Shown: positions 31,201 to 38,567 of the stretch, one piece after another
How the letters are laid out: each line of letters opens with the position of its first letter
Position numbering within the stretch: position 1 is the stretch's first letter
Assembly: GCA_002293525.1 (NCBI GenBank)
Contig: DBDJ01000029.1
Location: forward strand, 1-45,090
Reading direction: 5' to 3'
Length of the DNA: 45,090 nt
Source of the DNA: Lachnospiraceae bacterium UBA935
Lineage (GTDB): Bacteria; Bacillota; Clostridia; Lachnospirales; Lachnospiraceae
Program-made: the position numbers and the translations under genes
Notes under the pieces: generated by a model
Seen by the model: only the letters and a program-made list of their open reading frames with translations
Told to the model about the DNA's origin: nothing
Databases searched by the model: none

Positions 31201-32504
31201 CTGCGATCCGCATCCGTGAACAGCTGAATCAGGAGCGGCAGATCCGTTCCTCAGCCACCAGCCGGACGATATTTACCGAACAGATGCGGCAGGATTATAC
31301 GATTCTCTGCCCGCAGATGTCGCCGATCCATTTTGAACTGCTGGAACCGGCCTTCCGCGCCTGCGGCTACCATTTTGTGGTGCTGTCCAATGATAACCGG
31401 CGTGCGGTCGATGTCGGTCTGAAATATGTCAACAATGACGCCTGCTACCCTTCGCTCCTGGTCGTCGGCCAGATCATGGATGCCCTGCTCTCAGGAACCT
31501 ATGACCTGAACCGGACTGCCGTGATCATGACCCAGACCGGTGGCGGCTGCCGGGCCACCAATTATGTCGGCTTTATCCGCCGTGCCCTGGAAAAGGCCGG
31601 AATGTCCCATGTCCCGGTTATTTCCCTCAGCCTGATCGGGCTGGAAAGCAATCCCGGGTTCCGCCTGAGTGCCGATTTATTGGCCAGGGCTGCTTACGGA
31701 GCGATCTTCGGCGATATTTTCATGCGCTGTACCTACCGAATGCGCCCTTATGAGAAGGAAGCCGGGGCGGTGGATGCCCTGCATGCAAAGTGGCTGGAAA
31801 AATGTCAGCGCTTTTTATCCGGAAAGCACCAGAATTTCTTTACCTTCCAGAAGATGTGCCGGCAGATCATTGCTGATTTTGACAAAGTGCCGATTACCGA
31901 TGTGCAGAAGCCCAGGGTGGGCATCGTCGGCGAGATCCTGGTGAAATATGCCCCGGCCGCCAATAATTATCTGGTAGAGCTGCTGGAATCGGAAGGGGCT
32001 GAGGCGATTGTGCCTGACTTGATGGATTTTCTTCTTTATTGTTTCTATAACCAGATTTACAAGGCCGAATATCTCGGTACCGGAAAAAAGGCGGCTATGA
32101 TTGCCACGATGGGGATCCGGGCAATCGAGTTTGTCCGCAGCGCTGCTGTCCGGGCTTTTGCCAAGAGCCGTCATTTCAGCCCGCCGGTCAGTATCTATAA
32201 GGTAGCTGACATGGCACGGTCGATTGTTTCTATCGGCAACCAGACCGGCGAAGGATGGTTTCTGACCGGGGAAATGGTCGAGCTGATCCATAGCGGCGTG
32301 AATAATATCGTCTGTGCCCAGCCCTTTGGCTGTTTGCCGAATCATGTGGTGGGGAAAGGGGTTATTAAGGAGCTGCGGAAGCAGTATCCGTTGTCCAATG
32401 TTGTGGCGATCGATTATGATCCCGGTGCCAGTGAAGTGAACCAGCTGAATCGGATCAAGCTGATGCTCTCGACGGCGCAGAAGAATCTGCGGCAGATCTC
32501 ATAG
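28278..32504 (+). CDS. Giant 2-hydroxyacyl-CoA dehydratase activator-related protein (two BadF/HgdC ATPase domains, DUF2229, dehydratase-like domain)
   Basis: 1408 residues. Two ASKHA ATPase domains come first: residues 2-255 (LGIDIGSTTVKIAIL) and 317-575 (FLGIDAGSTTTKLAL). Each carries the cysteines that bind the shared 4Fe-4S cluster in activators of the HgdC/BadF/BcrA type: Cys123 and Cys162 in the first, Cys441, Cys445 and Cys480 in the second. A Cys cluster CKGCTNNC (604-611, with Cys630) follows, then DUF2229 (about 655-900, VLNIYENYPFWHTFFTKLGY) and a C-terminal segment similar to dehydratase subunits (SNDNRRAVDVGLKYVNNDAC, QTGGGCRATNY). Such proteins use ATP to drive one-electron transfer onto a partner; the partner of these large forms is not established. 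Cytoplasmic, oxygen-sensitive by inference. Monocistronic with its own strong promoter; convergent with the Sel1 lipoprotein gene (22-bp gap). Confidence 0.88.
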   Translation: MYTLGIDIGSTTVKIAILDGNHAVLFSDYERHYANIQETLATLLKKAYGDLGNIDVHPMITGSGGLTLSNHLKVPFVQEVISVASALKELAPQTDVAIELGGEDAKIIYFEGGNVEQRMNGICAGGTGSFIDQMASLLMTDAAGLNEFAKDYHSLYTIAARCGVFAKSDIQPLINEGATKEDLAASIFQAVVNQTISGLACGKPIRGHVAFLGGPLHFLSELKIAFIRTLRLDEGHIIDTELSHLFAAIGAALNAGDVTYSMEAMVEKLSSAIKMDFEVARMEPLFANEEEFDEFIGRHSLAKVNVRDIDTYSGDCFLGIDAGSTTTKLALIGEDGSLLYSFYSNNDGSPLKTAINAIKDIYEHLPAGAHIVRSCSTGYGEALMKAAFLLDAGEVETVAHYYAAAFFNPDVDCILDIGGQDMKCIKIKNKTVDSVLLNEACSSGCGSFIETFARSLNYSVEDFAQEALFAHHPIDLGTRCTVFMNSKVKQAQKEGASVADISAGLAYSVIKNALFKVIKVADAADLGKNIVVQGGTFYNNAVLRSFEKIAGCQAVRPDIAGIMGAFGAALIAREQYKNAGQPDTAMLPIAKINALQFETSMAKCKGCTNNCRLTINKFTGGRQYISGNRCERGIGKTKNEDGIPNLFEYKLKRQFAYESLPADEAPRGTVGIPRVLNIYENYPFWHTFFTKLGYRVILSPNSSHKIYELGIESIPSESECYPAKLVHGHVKWLLNQKVDFIFYPALFYERNEFEDTNNHYNCPIVVSYSENIKNNMEEFGRGEAVLRNPFMSFRDLGTISKALAAEFTELPAEAVLNAARLGWEEQMKAREDIKHKGEEVLEYLKNTGRRGIVLAGRPYHIDPEIHHGIPELITSYGIAVLTEDSVSHLAKPERPLLVSDQWMYHSRLYAAASFVKTTDSLELIQLNSFGCGLDAVTTDQVNDILTGSDKIYTCLKIDEVNNLGAARIRIRSLLSAIRIREQLNQERQIRSSATSRTIFTEQMRQDYTILCPQMSPIHFELLEPAFRACGYHFVVLSNDNRRAVDVGLKYVNNDACYPSLLVVGQIMDALLSGTYDLNRTAVIMTQTGGGCRATNYVGFIRRALEKAGMSHVPVISLSLIGLESNPGFRLSADLLARAAYGAIFGDIFMRCTYRMRPYEKEAGAVDALHAKWLEKCQRFLSGKHQNFFTFQKMCRQIIADFDKVPITDVQKPRVGIVGEILVKYAPAANNYLVELLESEGAEAIVPDLMDFLLYCFYNQIYKAEYLGTGKKAAMIATMGIRAIEFVRSAAVRAFAKSRHFSPPVSIYKVADMARSIVSIGNQTGEGWFLTGEMVELIHSGVNNIVCAQPFGCLPNHVVGKGVIKELRKQYPLSNVVAIDYDPGASEVNQLNRIKLMLSTAQKNLRQIS

Positions 32505-32526
32505 GATCATATGAAAAGATGTATGG

Positions 32527-34392
32527 TTAATTTGATACTATTTCAATATCATAGAGCATATAGATGAAATGCGTATTCATTAATCTGGCCTGACCATTTT
32601 CAATCAGATAAACATCCAGATTATAATTTTCGCTGCCAAGCTCTTGCTCTAACAGAACAACATAATTCCTGCCGTCAAACTCTTCCACGAATATTTGCAT
32701 CACCGCCCGGCTTCCTTCATAGACTCCTAATTTACTTCGAAAGTCCGTGACTGGTATATAGTTTCCTTCCTGATCTGTTTCATATATTGTATAAGTCATA
32801 TGATTCGTAGAATTGACAGAAGAGGAATACCATGTCTGTCGACTTATGATCTCATTATTTCCATCGTTATCTATGTCAACGCTTTTATGTATATCCATGG
32901 TCTCTTCTTCAAGATAATTCTGATATAAAAGGGCCAGTTCAGCCTCCGATACATCCTGTTCATGGCCCCACTGTTCATAATACATCCAATTATCATCATT
33001 CAAGTATACCGTGCTGGACATCAGTTCTGTTATCATCCCTTCCATCTGTTCAGCATGTGTATCCGAAAAATCAGGATTTTGATAAGTATGGATATAATTC
33101 CTATGCTGCCTGTTATCATCCTGGGCAATCCGATAACCCTCTTCAATTTTTTCTGAGCCGAATGCATAGATTTCAATGCCCGTATAAGCACCGTCATAAT
33201 TATAAGTAAAATAGGCCAAATATTTCTTGCCTTCATATTCAATAATCTCAGGATGGCGTGCAAATATCTCATCAAAGAATAAGATCCTGAAAGATCCGTT
33301 TTCATCCCTTTTGGCATATCTGATATAGGAATTGCCAATGCTGCCCCCTCTTTCATAAATAACGAGTTCTTCCTCTCCGCACCCATCCATGTCGGCAAGA
33401 TAAAATGACCCGTATTCCACCATAAACTCAATGTCCTGACCTTCAGAAAATTCAACTTCTGAGGCACTGACCTCACAGTCTATGCCATATTCTTCTATAA
33501 ACAAAGAACTGTCATATGCAAAATAATGCTTCTGAGCTTCTTCCAGAAGCCCGGAGGGAATGAACCGGTTATCTTTCGGTAATGTCCCGATATTGATGAT
33601 TGCGGACCGGCCTTCTGAATCAAGATAATTCATTAAGATTTCTCTGGCATCCGTAACCATAAGCTTATTAAAGCTACGTGATGATAGCATATAATATAAT
33701 TCTGCCCGCTCCTGATCTATGTAGAAATCTTCTGTCTCATATATATGAGCCAGGTTGCGCCAGCCTTCACCGTCATGACCGCCGCCGGCTCGCAAGAAAT
33801 ACTCCGCAGCGGTTTCCATATCCTTTTCAACTCCCAATCCTTCCCAATACATATAGCCCAGTGCTGTCTGTGCTCCCGAATGCTGGTACTCTTCCCCGGC
33901 CTTATGAAACCAATAAAATGCCTGTTCATAATCCAGAGCGGTTCCCTCGCCATGCTCATACATCCAGCCGACGTTGTACATATCAAATACGCACCCATTT
34001 TCCGCAGCTTTCAGCATCCAGAAAAAAGCCTGCTCATAGTCCTGTTCCACTTCAACACCATAATAAGTTTCTCCATAGTAATAAAGCGTACCAAGGCGTG
34101 ACTGAGATTCCGGCTCACCGGCCTCACCACGTTTAAGCAGTTCGTCAAAAGAATCCTCAACACGAAGGAATCCGTCTGCAGCTTCCTCCACATCTGTAAC
34201 TAGGGATTCTTCTATCGTTCTATCGATGAATTCTTCTGGGGATGGATCAACAGTGGGTTCTTGTCCATTCGCATTCGATATTCCTCCGCTGTCGATAAGC
34301 TCTGCCTCATCATAAGAATTACCATCCGTAAACAAGCATGAGCATAATAACAACGTTGTTACGATCAATAAAAACACCCTGATTCTTTTCAT
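32527..34392 (-). CDS. Lipoprotein with Sel1-like repeats and a C-terminal unknown domain
   Basis: 621 residues from MKRIRVF, whose GGAAGG ribosome site is 9 nt upstream (an earlier ATG overlaps that site). Lipobox LCSC (Cys19). Residues about 85-240 hold three to four Sel1/TPR-like repeats (AFFWMLKAAENGCVFDMYNV, then AFYWFHKAGEEYQHSGAQTA and AAEYFLRAGGGHDGEGWRNL). The rest has paired phrases on stored content (DIDNDGNNEIISRQTWYSSS, DMDGCGEEELVIYE) that resemble FG-GAP/VCBS-type Asp-rich loops. It is an extracellular, anchored scaffold or binding protein; no enzyme motif seen. The gene is low in GC. It lies 42 bp after the hydrolase gene on the same strand, so may be cotranscribed. Confidence 0.78.
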   Translation of the reverse strand: MKRIRVFLLIVTTLLLCSCLFTDGNSYDEAELIDSGGISNANGQEPTVDPSPEEFIDRTIEESLVTDVEEAADGFLRVEDSFDELLKRGEAGEPESQSRLGTLYYYGETYYGVEVEQDYEQAFFWMLKAAENGCVFDMYNVGWMYEHGEGTALDYEQAFYWFHKAGEEYQHSGAQTALGYMYWEGLGVEKDMETAAEYFLRAGGGHDGEGWRNLAHIYETEDFYIDQERAELYYMLSSRSFNKLMVTDAREILMNYLDSEGRSAIINIGTLPKDNRFIPSGLLEEAQKHYFAYDSSLFIEEYGIDCEVSASEVEFSEGQDIEFMVEYGSFYLADMDGCGEEELVIYERGGSIGNSYIRYAKRDENGSFRILFFDEIFARHPEIIEYEGKKYLAYFTYNYDGAYTGIEIYAFGSEKIEEGYRIAQDDNRQHRNYIHTYQNPDFSDTHAEQMEGMITELMSSTVYLNDDNWMYYEQWGHEQDVSEAELALLYQNYLEEETMDIHKSVDIDNDGNNEIISRQTWYSSSVNSTNHMTYTIYETDQEGNYIPVTDFRSKLGVYEGSRAVMQIFVEEFDGRNYVVLLEQELGSENYNLDVYLIENGQARLMNTHFIYMLYDIEIVSN

Positions 34393-34434
34393 CCTGTTCA
34401 TCCTTCCAAGCTGTAGACATAATCAGTCTATACC

Positions 34435-35394
34435 CTAATCTGTCTTTGCAGTTAAGTCCCACCCGAAGAAGCGGTGGATGGTACTGAGATATTTTTCAGT
34501 GTCTTTCAGGAAGCTGCTGCAATGCTCCGCGCCTTCTACCAGAAGCAGCTCTTTAGGGGCCCTGCAGGCCTGATAGTTCTGCAGGGTCATTTCCATTGGT
34601 ACCAGGCTGTCCGCTGTTCCATGAACGAATAGAACCGGTATGCGGCAGAGTTCCATGGCTTCCAGCGTTGTGGTTTCGTTTAGGCTGAAACCAGCCTTTT
34701 GACGGCACATGCGGTTGATTTGGTTGACGGTCCAGGTACCGACACGAAAGGATGCCTTGGCCACTTTGGTTACCATGTCGTAGGGGGACGTAAAACCGCA
34801 GTCTGCGATTACCCCTTTCACTTCCTGCGGCAGTTTCATGGCTGTCGTCATCAATACAGTGGAAGCCCCCATAGAAAGACCTGTGAGATAGATGGGCAGC
34901 GGAACCTTTAGATTGGCTTTGTGGTCATGAGTAAGATAATGAATCCAGTCCAGGCAGTCATAGCGTTCTAACACGCCGAAGCCGATATATTTTCCTTCGC
35001 TAAGGCCGTGGGCACGCTGTTCGACCAGTAGCAAGTTGCAGCCGCAGCTACGTAGCTTCTGTGCCATAGCGGCGAAATCGCGGATCCATCCGCTCCGGTA
35101 ACCGTGAAACATAAGCAGGGTACGCCGGGCTGCCGCTGCCGGCAGATAGTGTCCGGCCAGAACGAAACCGTCCCGGCTTTTGATCTGGATCACTTCCGGT
35201 TCCTGAGCTTGGATCCAATCTCCGTACTCACCGGCTTCCCTGACTAAGCGGGTGAAAGGACGGGCTTTTTTGTAATGACTGAAATTGAGCGTCCTTCTGC
35301 CGATAGCGATGTTCATAAAGATCCGGTGGGTGATTTGGATTACCGAATAAGCGGTCACGGAAAGGCATAATGCCACGGAAATAATATATTTCAT
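34435..35394 (-). CDS. Alpha/beta hydrolase with an N-terminal membrane anchor
   Basis: 319 residues. An N-terminal hydrophobic segment (about 3-20) suggests a membrane anchor or signal. The alpha/beta-hydrolase core has the nucleophile elbow GLSMGAS (Ser174), the acid in HGTADSLVP (Asp262) and the histidine in EGAEHCSSF (His291), with the oxyanion region MFHGYRSGW. It resembles the YqkD/BAAT-like serine hydrolases, esterases of unknown substrate. The start has GAGGAG 8 nt upstream. The intergenic DNA in front of it carries AT-rich tandem repeats. Confidence 0.85.
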   Translation of the reverse strand: MKYIISVALCLSVTAYSVIQITHRIFMNIAIGRRTLNFSHYKKARPFTRLVREAGEYGDWIQAQEPEVIQIKSRDGFVLAGHYLPAAAARRTLLMFHGYRSGWIRDFAAMAQKLRSCGCNLLLVEQRAHGLSEGKYIGFGVLERYDCLDWIHYLTHDHKANLKVPLPIYLTGLSMGASTVLMTTAMKLPQEVKGVIADCGFTSPYDMVTKVAKASFRVGTWTVNQINRMCRQKAGFSLNETTTLEAMELCRIPVLFVHGTADSLVPMEMTLQNYQACRAPKELLLVEGAEHCSSFLKDTEKYLSTIHRFFGWDLTAKTD

Positions 35395-35492
35395 GATAGT
35401 CTCCTCAGATTAGAATAAAAGAATCTGTTCTGCTATCTATTATTTCCCTAGTCTCCTACTATTATTAACTTGATTTTAAATTATTGGGATTA

Positions 35493-35618
35493 TTTATTGC
35501 TATATCTATTGTTTATAAGTATCTAATGTTTATACGTATCTTATGCTTTATACAAATCTGATGCTTTATACGTATCTAATGTTTTATGCCATGTCTCATA
35601 TTTTATGCCATATCTAAT
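35493..35618. repeat. AT-rich degenerate tandem repeats (17-19 bp, about seven copies)
   Basis: Units of the form G(C)TTTATACGTATCTAAT follow one another from about 35493 to 35618, e.g. 35511-35527, 35528-35544, 35545-35562, 35563-35580, 35581-35599 and 35600-35618. Copies differ at several positions and lack spacers, so this is not a CRISPR. The array lies upstream of the hydrolase gene and just past the stop of the P-loop kinase gene. Confidence 0.7.
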
Positions 35619-35631
35619 GCTTTGAGGCCCT

Positions 35632-36219
35632 TCACATCAATGCAATCTGTAGCTCTCCTGCTTGATCTGTGGTGATGCGGATGGTTATGTCACATCTGTC
35701 TGTCACTTGATAAGCCTGAAAATATTTTTCTTCCAGCGGGATCCACCTGTTCTTAAAATTATGGCAGGCTTGTTCCCCGTTGCGATGCCGGATACGTTTT
35801 TGTTGTTCTTCAGGTGAGATGTCGGCGAATATTTTTAAAACATATAATTCTTCCCATTGGGGCAGCATGGAATAAGCACCCTCGATTATCATAAGCGGTG
35901 CCGGTCTGACCGTGATGCTGGCTTGATAGTCCATGGTATGGCAGTCGAAGATCCGGTAGGAAAAACTGCCGCCGCGTCTGAGCGGAACAGCGACTTCTTC
36001 CTCGAAGCGTTCATAATGCACGTTAACCCTGTCCTGGCCGCGCAGATGGCCCGGCAGGTAGAAATGGTCCATTCGGATGACCTGACCACCATATTCTGCC
36101 GCAAGACGGTCAGCCAAGGTGGACTTGCCGGCGCCGCATCTGCCGTCAATCGCTATGCACGCAGGGTTCTTGAGGGAGACTACGTTTTTAGCCTGAAGGT
36201 AATCCTTAAATTGTTTCAT
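35632..36219 (-). CDS. Uridine-kinase-like P-loop kinase
   Basis: 195 residues, cytoplasmic. Walker A is GRCGAGKST (about residues 26-34), followed by DHFYLPGHLR, the substrate segment of uridine/pantothenate-type kinases (DxFY), and a C-terminal RIRHRNG stretch with the lid arginines. Similar small proteins are annotated as uridine kinases or just as nucleoside kinases; the substrate is not certain. The start has GGAG 9 nt upstream. It lies 49 bp after the ECF S-component gene, so a transport-and-phosphorylate pairing is likely. Confidence 0.78.
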   Translation of the reverse strand: MKQFKDYLQAKNVVSLKNPACIAIDGRCGAGKSTLADRLAAEYGGQVIRMDHFYLPGHLRGQDRVNVHYERFEEEVAVPLRRGGSFSYRIFDCHTMDYQASITVRPAPLMIIEGAYSMLPQWEELYVLKIFADISPEEQQKRIRHRNGEQACHNFKNRWIPLEEKYFQAYQVTDRCDITIRITTDQAGELQIALM

Positions 36220-36268
36220 AAAAGCAGCTCCGATTCATGAATCTTAGGTTATCTGTTCAGCAGGCAGC

Positions 36269-36784
36269 CTAATTACGGCTTTGATCAAGCAGGCCGGTTC
36301 TTTTCAATGACATAACAATAACCGGAATAATAATAATCTGCAGGATAATTCCGGCAAAGGTGCCGGCAAAGATATTATAAAAAGATGCCAGGGCAACTGC
36401 CTGTCCGAATGCAGCTGATATCAGGACATTGATGATACGGCCGGTTATCATCGCACCGACCAGGCTTACATAGATGTAGGCATTGCGTTTGGGTAACAAC
36501 TGGTACAACAGTCCTGAACAGGCACCGTAAACCGCCAGTTCAAAAGCCATCGGTACGGCAACGACCGGCATCGGCGGCATGCCGAAAAGCAGGAATCTAA
36601 GCAGCGGTGCTATACCGCCCACGACCAGTCCATATTGCCAGCCACAGGCAAAGCCGCATAACAATGCCGGCAGATGCATTAAGGAAAACAGCGTTCCCAG
36701 CTCCCGGTTGTTTCCGGTCAGCAAGGGAAGAAGCAGGCATAAAGCCAGACACACACCGGCAGTTACCATCTTACGAATGTTCAT
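36269..36784 (-). CDS. ECF-transporter S component (vitamin or small-molecule binding)
   Basis: 171 residues, about six membrane helices, from the ATG of MNIRKM, 9 nt after AAGGAG (a GTG two codons earlier is only 3 nt from it). The segments GVCLALCLLLPLL, LMHLPALLCGFACGWQYGL and MPVVAVPMAFELAVYG match the S-component fold of energy-coupling factor importers. The S component binds the substrate and shares an EcfA-EcfA'-EcfT module encoded elsewhere. The substrate is unknown; the P-loop kinase downstream may phosphorylate it. Promoter at 36836-36864. Confidence 0.82.
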   Translation of the reverse strand: MNIRKMVTAGVCLALCLLLPLLTGNNRELGTLFSLMHLPALLCGFACGWQYGLVVGGIAPLLRFLLFGMPPMPVVAVPMAFELAVYGACSGLLYQLLPKRNAYIYVSLVGAMITGRIINVLISAAFGQAVALASFYNIFAGTFAGIILQIIIIPVIVMSLKRTGLLDQSRN

Positions 36785-36817
36785 GATCACAATCTCCTTA
36801 CGATATAAATTGAATTA

Positions 36818-36864
36818 CATGCAAAGCATGCATTTATCATACTAAAATCAGGCTCAGCTGTAAA
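36818..36864 (-). promoter_or_regulatory. Promoter of the ECF S-component/kinase operon, with inverted repeat
   Basis: Minus strand: TTTACA (36859-36864), 17 bp, TATGAT (36836-36841). Just downstream, CATGC-AAA-GCATG (36818-36830) lies around the transcription start, a possible operator. No riboswitch structure was recognised in the roughly 45-nt leader. Confidence 0.6.
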
Positions 36865-36974
36865 GAATTATCTCAGCAGCATAATTTTTATTTTTTTGTC
36901 ACAACCAGTACTGCCGCGCTGTCTAATAAGTAAAGAACAAAAATCAAAAATATTCCATTATGGAGGACAAGACT

Positions 36975-37301
36975 ATGAAAACACTTTTACTGACCCTGCT
37001 TACCGGGATAATATTCGGAGCATTGGACATTCTTCCCATGCTCCGAATGAAGCTGGACAGATTTGCCATCATATCGGCATTTGTCTTTTATCTCATCATC
37101 CCATTCATCATTTACAACACCGATCTGTTCGGGATGGCATGGTGGCTGAAAGGCGGAGTGATTACTCTTCTGCTGGCGCTTCCCGTCATTATTTTAGTCG
37201 CTAAAGACGGCATGAGCGCAGCCATGCCTATTCTTGCGATGTCGGTTATTCTGGGCACGCTGATTGGCGTTGTCGGAAAATATGTAACAAAATTACTATG
37301 A
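36975..37301 (+). CDS. Small membrane protein of unknown function
   Basis: 108 residues from MKTLLLTL, with GGAGG 8 nt upstream (the open frame starts five codons earlier inside that site). Four hydrophobic segments can be seen, including TLLTGIIFGALDILPML, IISAFVFYLIIPFIIYN and GGVITLLLALPVIILVA, with few charged residues. It resembles short multispanning proteins of Bacillota that have no known function. No partner gene is close on the same strand: the next is the sigma gene 388 bp away. Confidence 0.7.
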   Translation: MKTLLLTLLTGIIFGALDILPMLRMKLDRFAIISAFVFYLIIPFIIYNTDLFGMAWWLKGGVITLLLALPVIILVAKDGMSAAMPILAMSVILGTLIGVVGKYVTKLL

Positions 37302-37688
37302 AAACTGCCGTAAATTGAATAAAAATATGATTAGCTGGCCAGAGGCCGGGAAATCACACTATTTTCCCGTCCATGTATGGCACTTATTCTTAAAAAGCTT
37401 GAAAATTTTAACCGATCTAAATTATTCAACTGTCAAATGAATAGCATCAATGCTTTATCTAAGTCCTAACGAAAAAGTGGTGGCCTCCGGCCCCCGAGCC
37501 CCTCATACTTTAATACTAATAACATGATCAGGTATAGGTATAATAAATTCATTTGTGCAACAAGATAAAGTGTGAGATTGGAAATTCTAATTACACACTT
37601 TATTTTTATACGTTGAGTATGATAAAATTTAAAGATGATGACTATCTGTCTGGTAATGATCAGCCCGAATTACAGGAGGTAAATATCT
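37302..37688. other. Gene-free 387 bp between the small membrane protein and the sigma gene
   Basis: AT-rich. A weak hairpin CGGGAAA/TTTCCCG lies at 37347-37369. A TATAAT-like element is at about 37540 but has no matching -35. The strong hairpin at 37565-37603 is listed separately. I see no open frame of note. Confidence 0.55.
37565..37609 (+). terminator. Terminator-like hairpin in front of the ECF-like sigma gene
   Basis: ATAAAGTGTG and CACACTTTAT form a 10-bp stem around a 19-nt loop, followed on the plus strand by TTTTTATA. It lies 86 bp before the sigma start. It either ends the transcript from 36975-37301 or acts as an attenuator in the sigma leader. Confidence 0.55.
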
Positions 37689-38531
37689 ATGCAAACTGAT
37701 CCTTTTCACTTGGTAGACAAGGCACTCGACGGTGATAAGCAGGCGCTGGGGGAACTGCTGCTCTCGGTGCAGGATATGGTCTACAATCTTTCGCTGCGAA
37801 TGCTGGGAAGCCCTCACGATGCCGAGGATGCCTCGCAGGAAATCTACCTGCGTATCATCACAAAACTCTCCAGCTTCAAAAAGGAAAGTGCGTTTTCTAC
37901 CTGGGTGTACCGCATAGCCACCAACCATCTGCTGAATTACAAAAAATCCATGTTCGCTAAGATGCCGCCGCTCAGCTTTGAGTATTACGGCGCTGACATT
38001 GAGTCAGGATGTATCAAAAACAGCGGGGCGCTCATGGCCGGTGTGGACGAGGATTTGCTGGAACAGGAGCTGAAAATGTCCTGCACCAATGTCATGCTCC
38101 AATGCTTTGACCCTGAAAGCCGTCTTATTTATGTGCTGGGTACGATGTTGAAGGTTGACAGCAAGGTGTGCGGCGAGATTTTGGACATCACGCCGGAAGC
38201 TTACCGACAGCGTCTGTCCCGGCTGCGGCAAAAAATGGCCGTATTCCTCAGCGAATACTGCGGCCTCGCTTCCTCACCCAAATGCAGCTGTAAAAAGCGG
38301 GTGGGCTATGCGATACAAAATCATCGGCTTAACCCCGTCAGTTTGGAATATACACAATTGAAGCCGGATGAGAAGTTGAGATACCTTCAGGCAATGGATG
38401 AAATGGACGCTCAGTCACAAATTTTCGCGAATCTGCCGACATACCGCTCTCCTCAGAAAACAAAGGATTTTCTGCTGGAACTCCTGCGTTCAGAGGACAT
38501 GGAAACGATTCTTCGTACCGGAATACAGTAA
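37689..38531 (+). CDS. ECF-like RNA polymerase sigma factor with a Cys-containing C-terminal extension
   Basis: 280 residues, longer than a standard ECF sigma (about 170-200). Region 2 spans about 29-90 (NLSLRMLGSPHDAEDASQEI, then AFSTWVYRIATNHLLNYKKS). Region 4 spans about 137-180 (SRLIYVLGTMLKVDSKVCGE and AYRQRLSRLRQKM, the helix-turn-helix). After region 4 comes an extension beginning with the Cys cluster CGLASSPKCSCKKRVG (about 196-208), ending in a helical tail (SPQKTKDFLLELLRS). The Cys cluster might bind metal or sense redox state; no anti-sigma gene lies adjacent. AGGAGG stands 8 nt before the ATG. A response regulator gene follows after 36 bp. Confidence 0.85.
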   Translation: MQTDPFHLVDKALDGDKQALGELLLSVQDMVYNLSLRMLGSPHDAEDASQEIYLRIITKLSSFKKESAFSTWVYRIATNHLLNYKKSMFAKMPPLSFEYYGADIESGCIKNSGALMAGVDEDLLEQELKMSCTNVMLQCFDPESRLIYVLGTMLKVDSKVCGEILDITPEAYRQRLSRLRQKMAVFLSEYCGLASSPKCSCKKRVGYAIQNHRLNPVSLEYTQLKPDEKLRYLQAMDEMDAQSQIFANLPTYRSPQKTKDFLLELLRSEDMETILRTGIQ

Positions 38532-38567
38532 TCTCTAAGGCAGCTAACAGGGAAAGGGGGTAACCGG

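Noticed and set aside
35493..35618. CRISPR array
   Set aside because: Repeats are 17-19 bp, degenerate, and contiguous with no unique spacers; no cas genes nearby.
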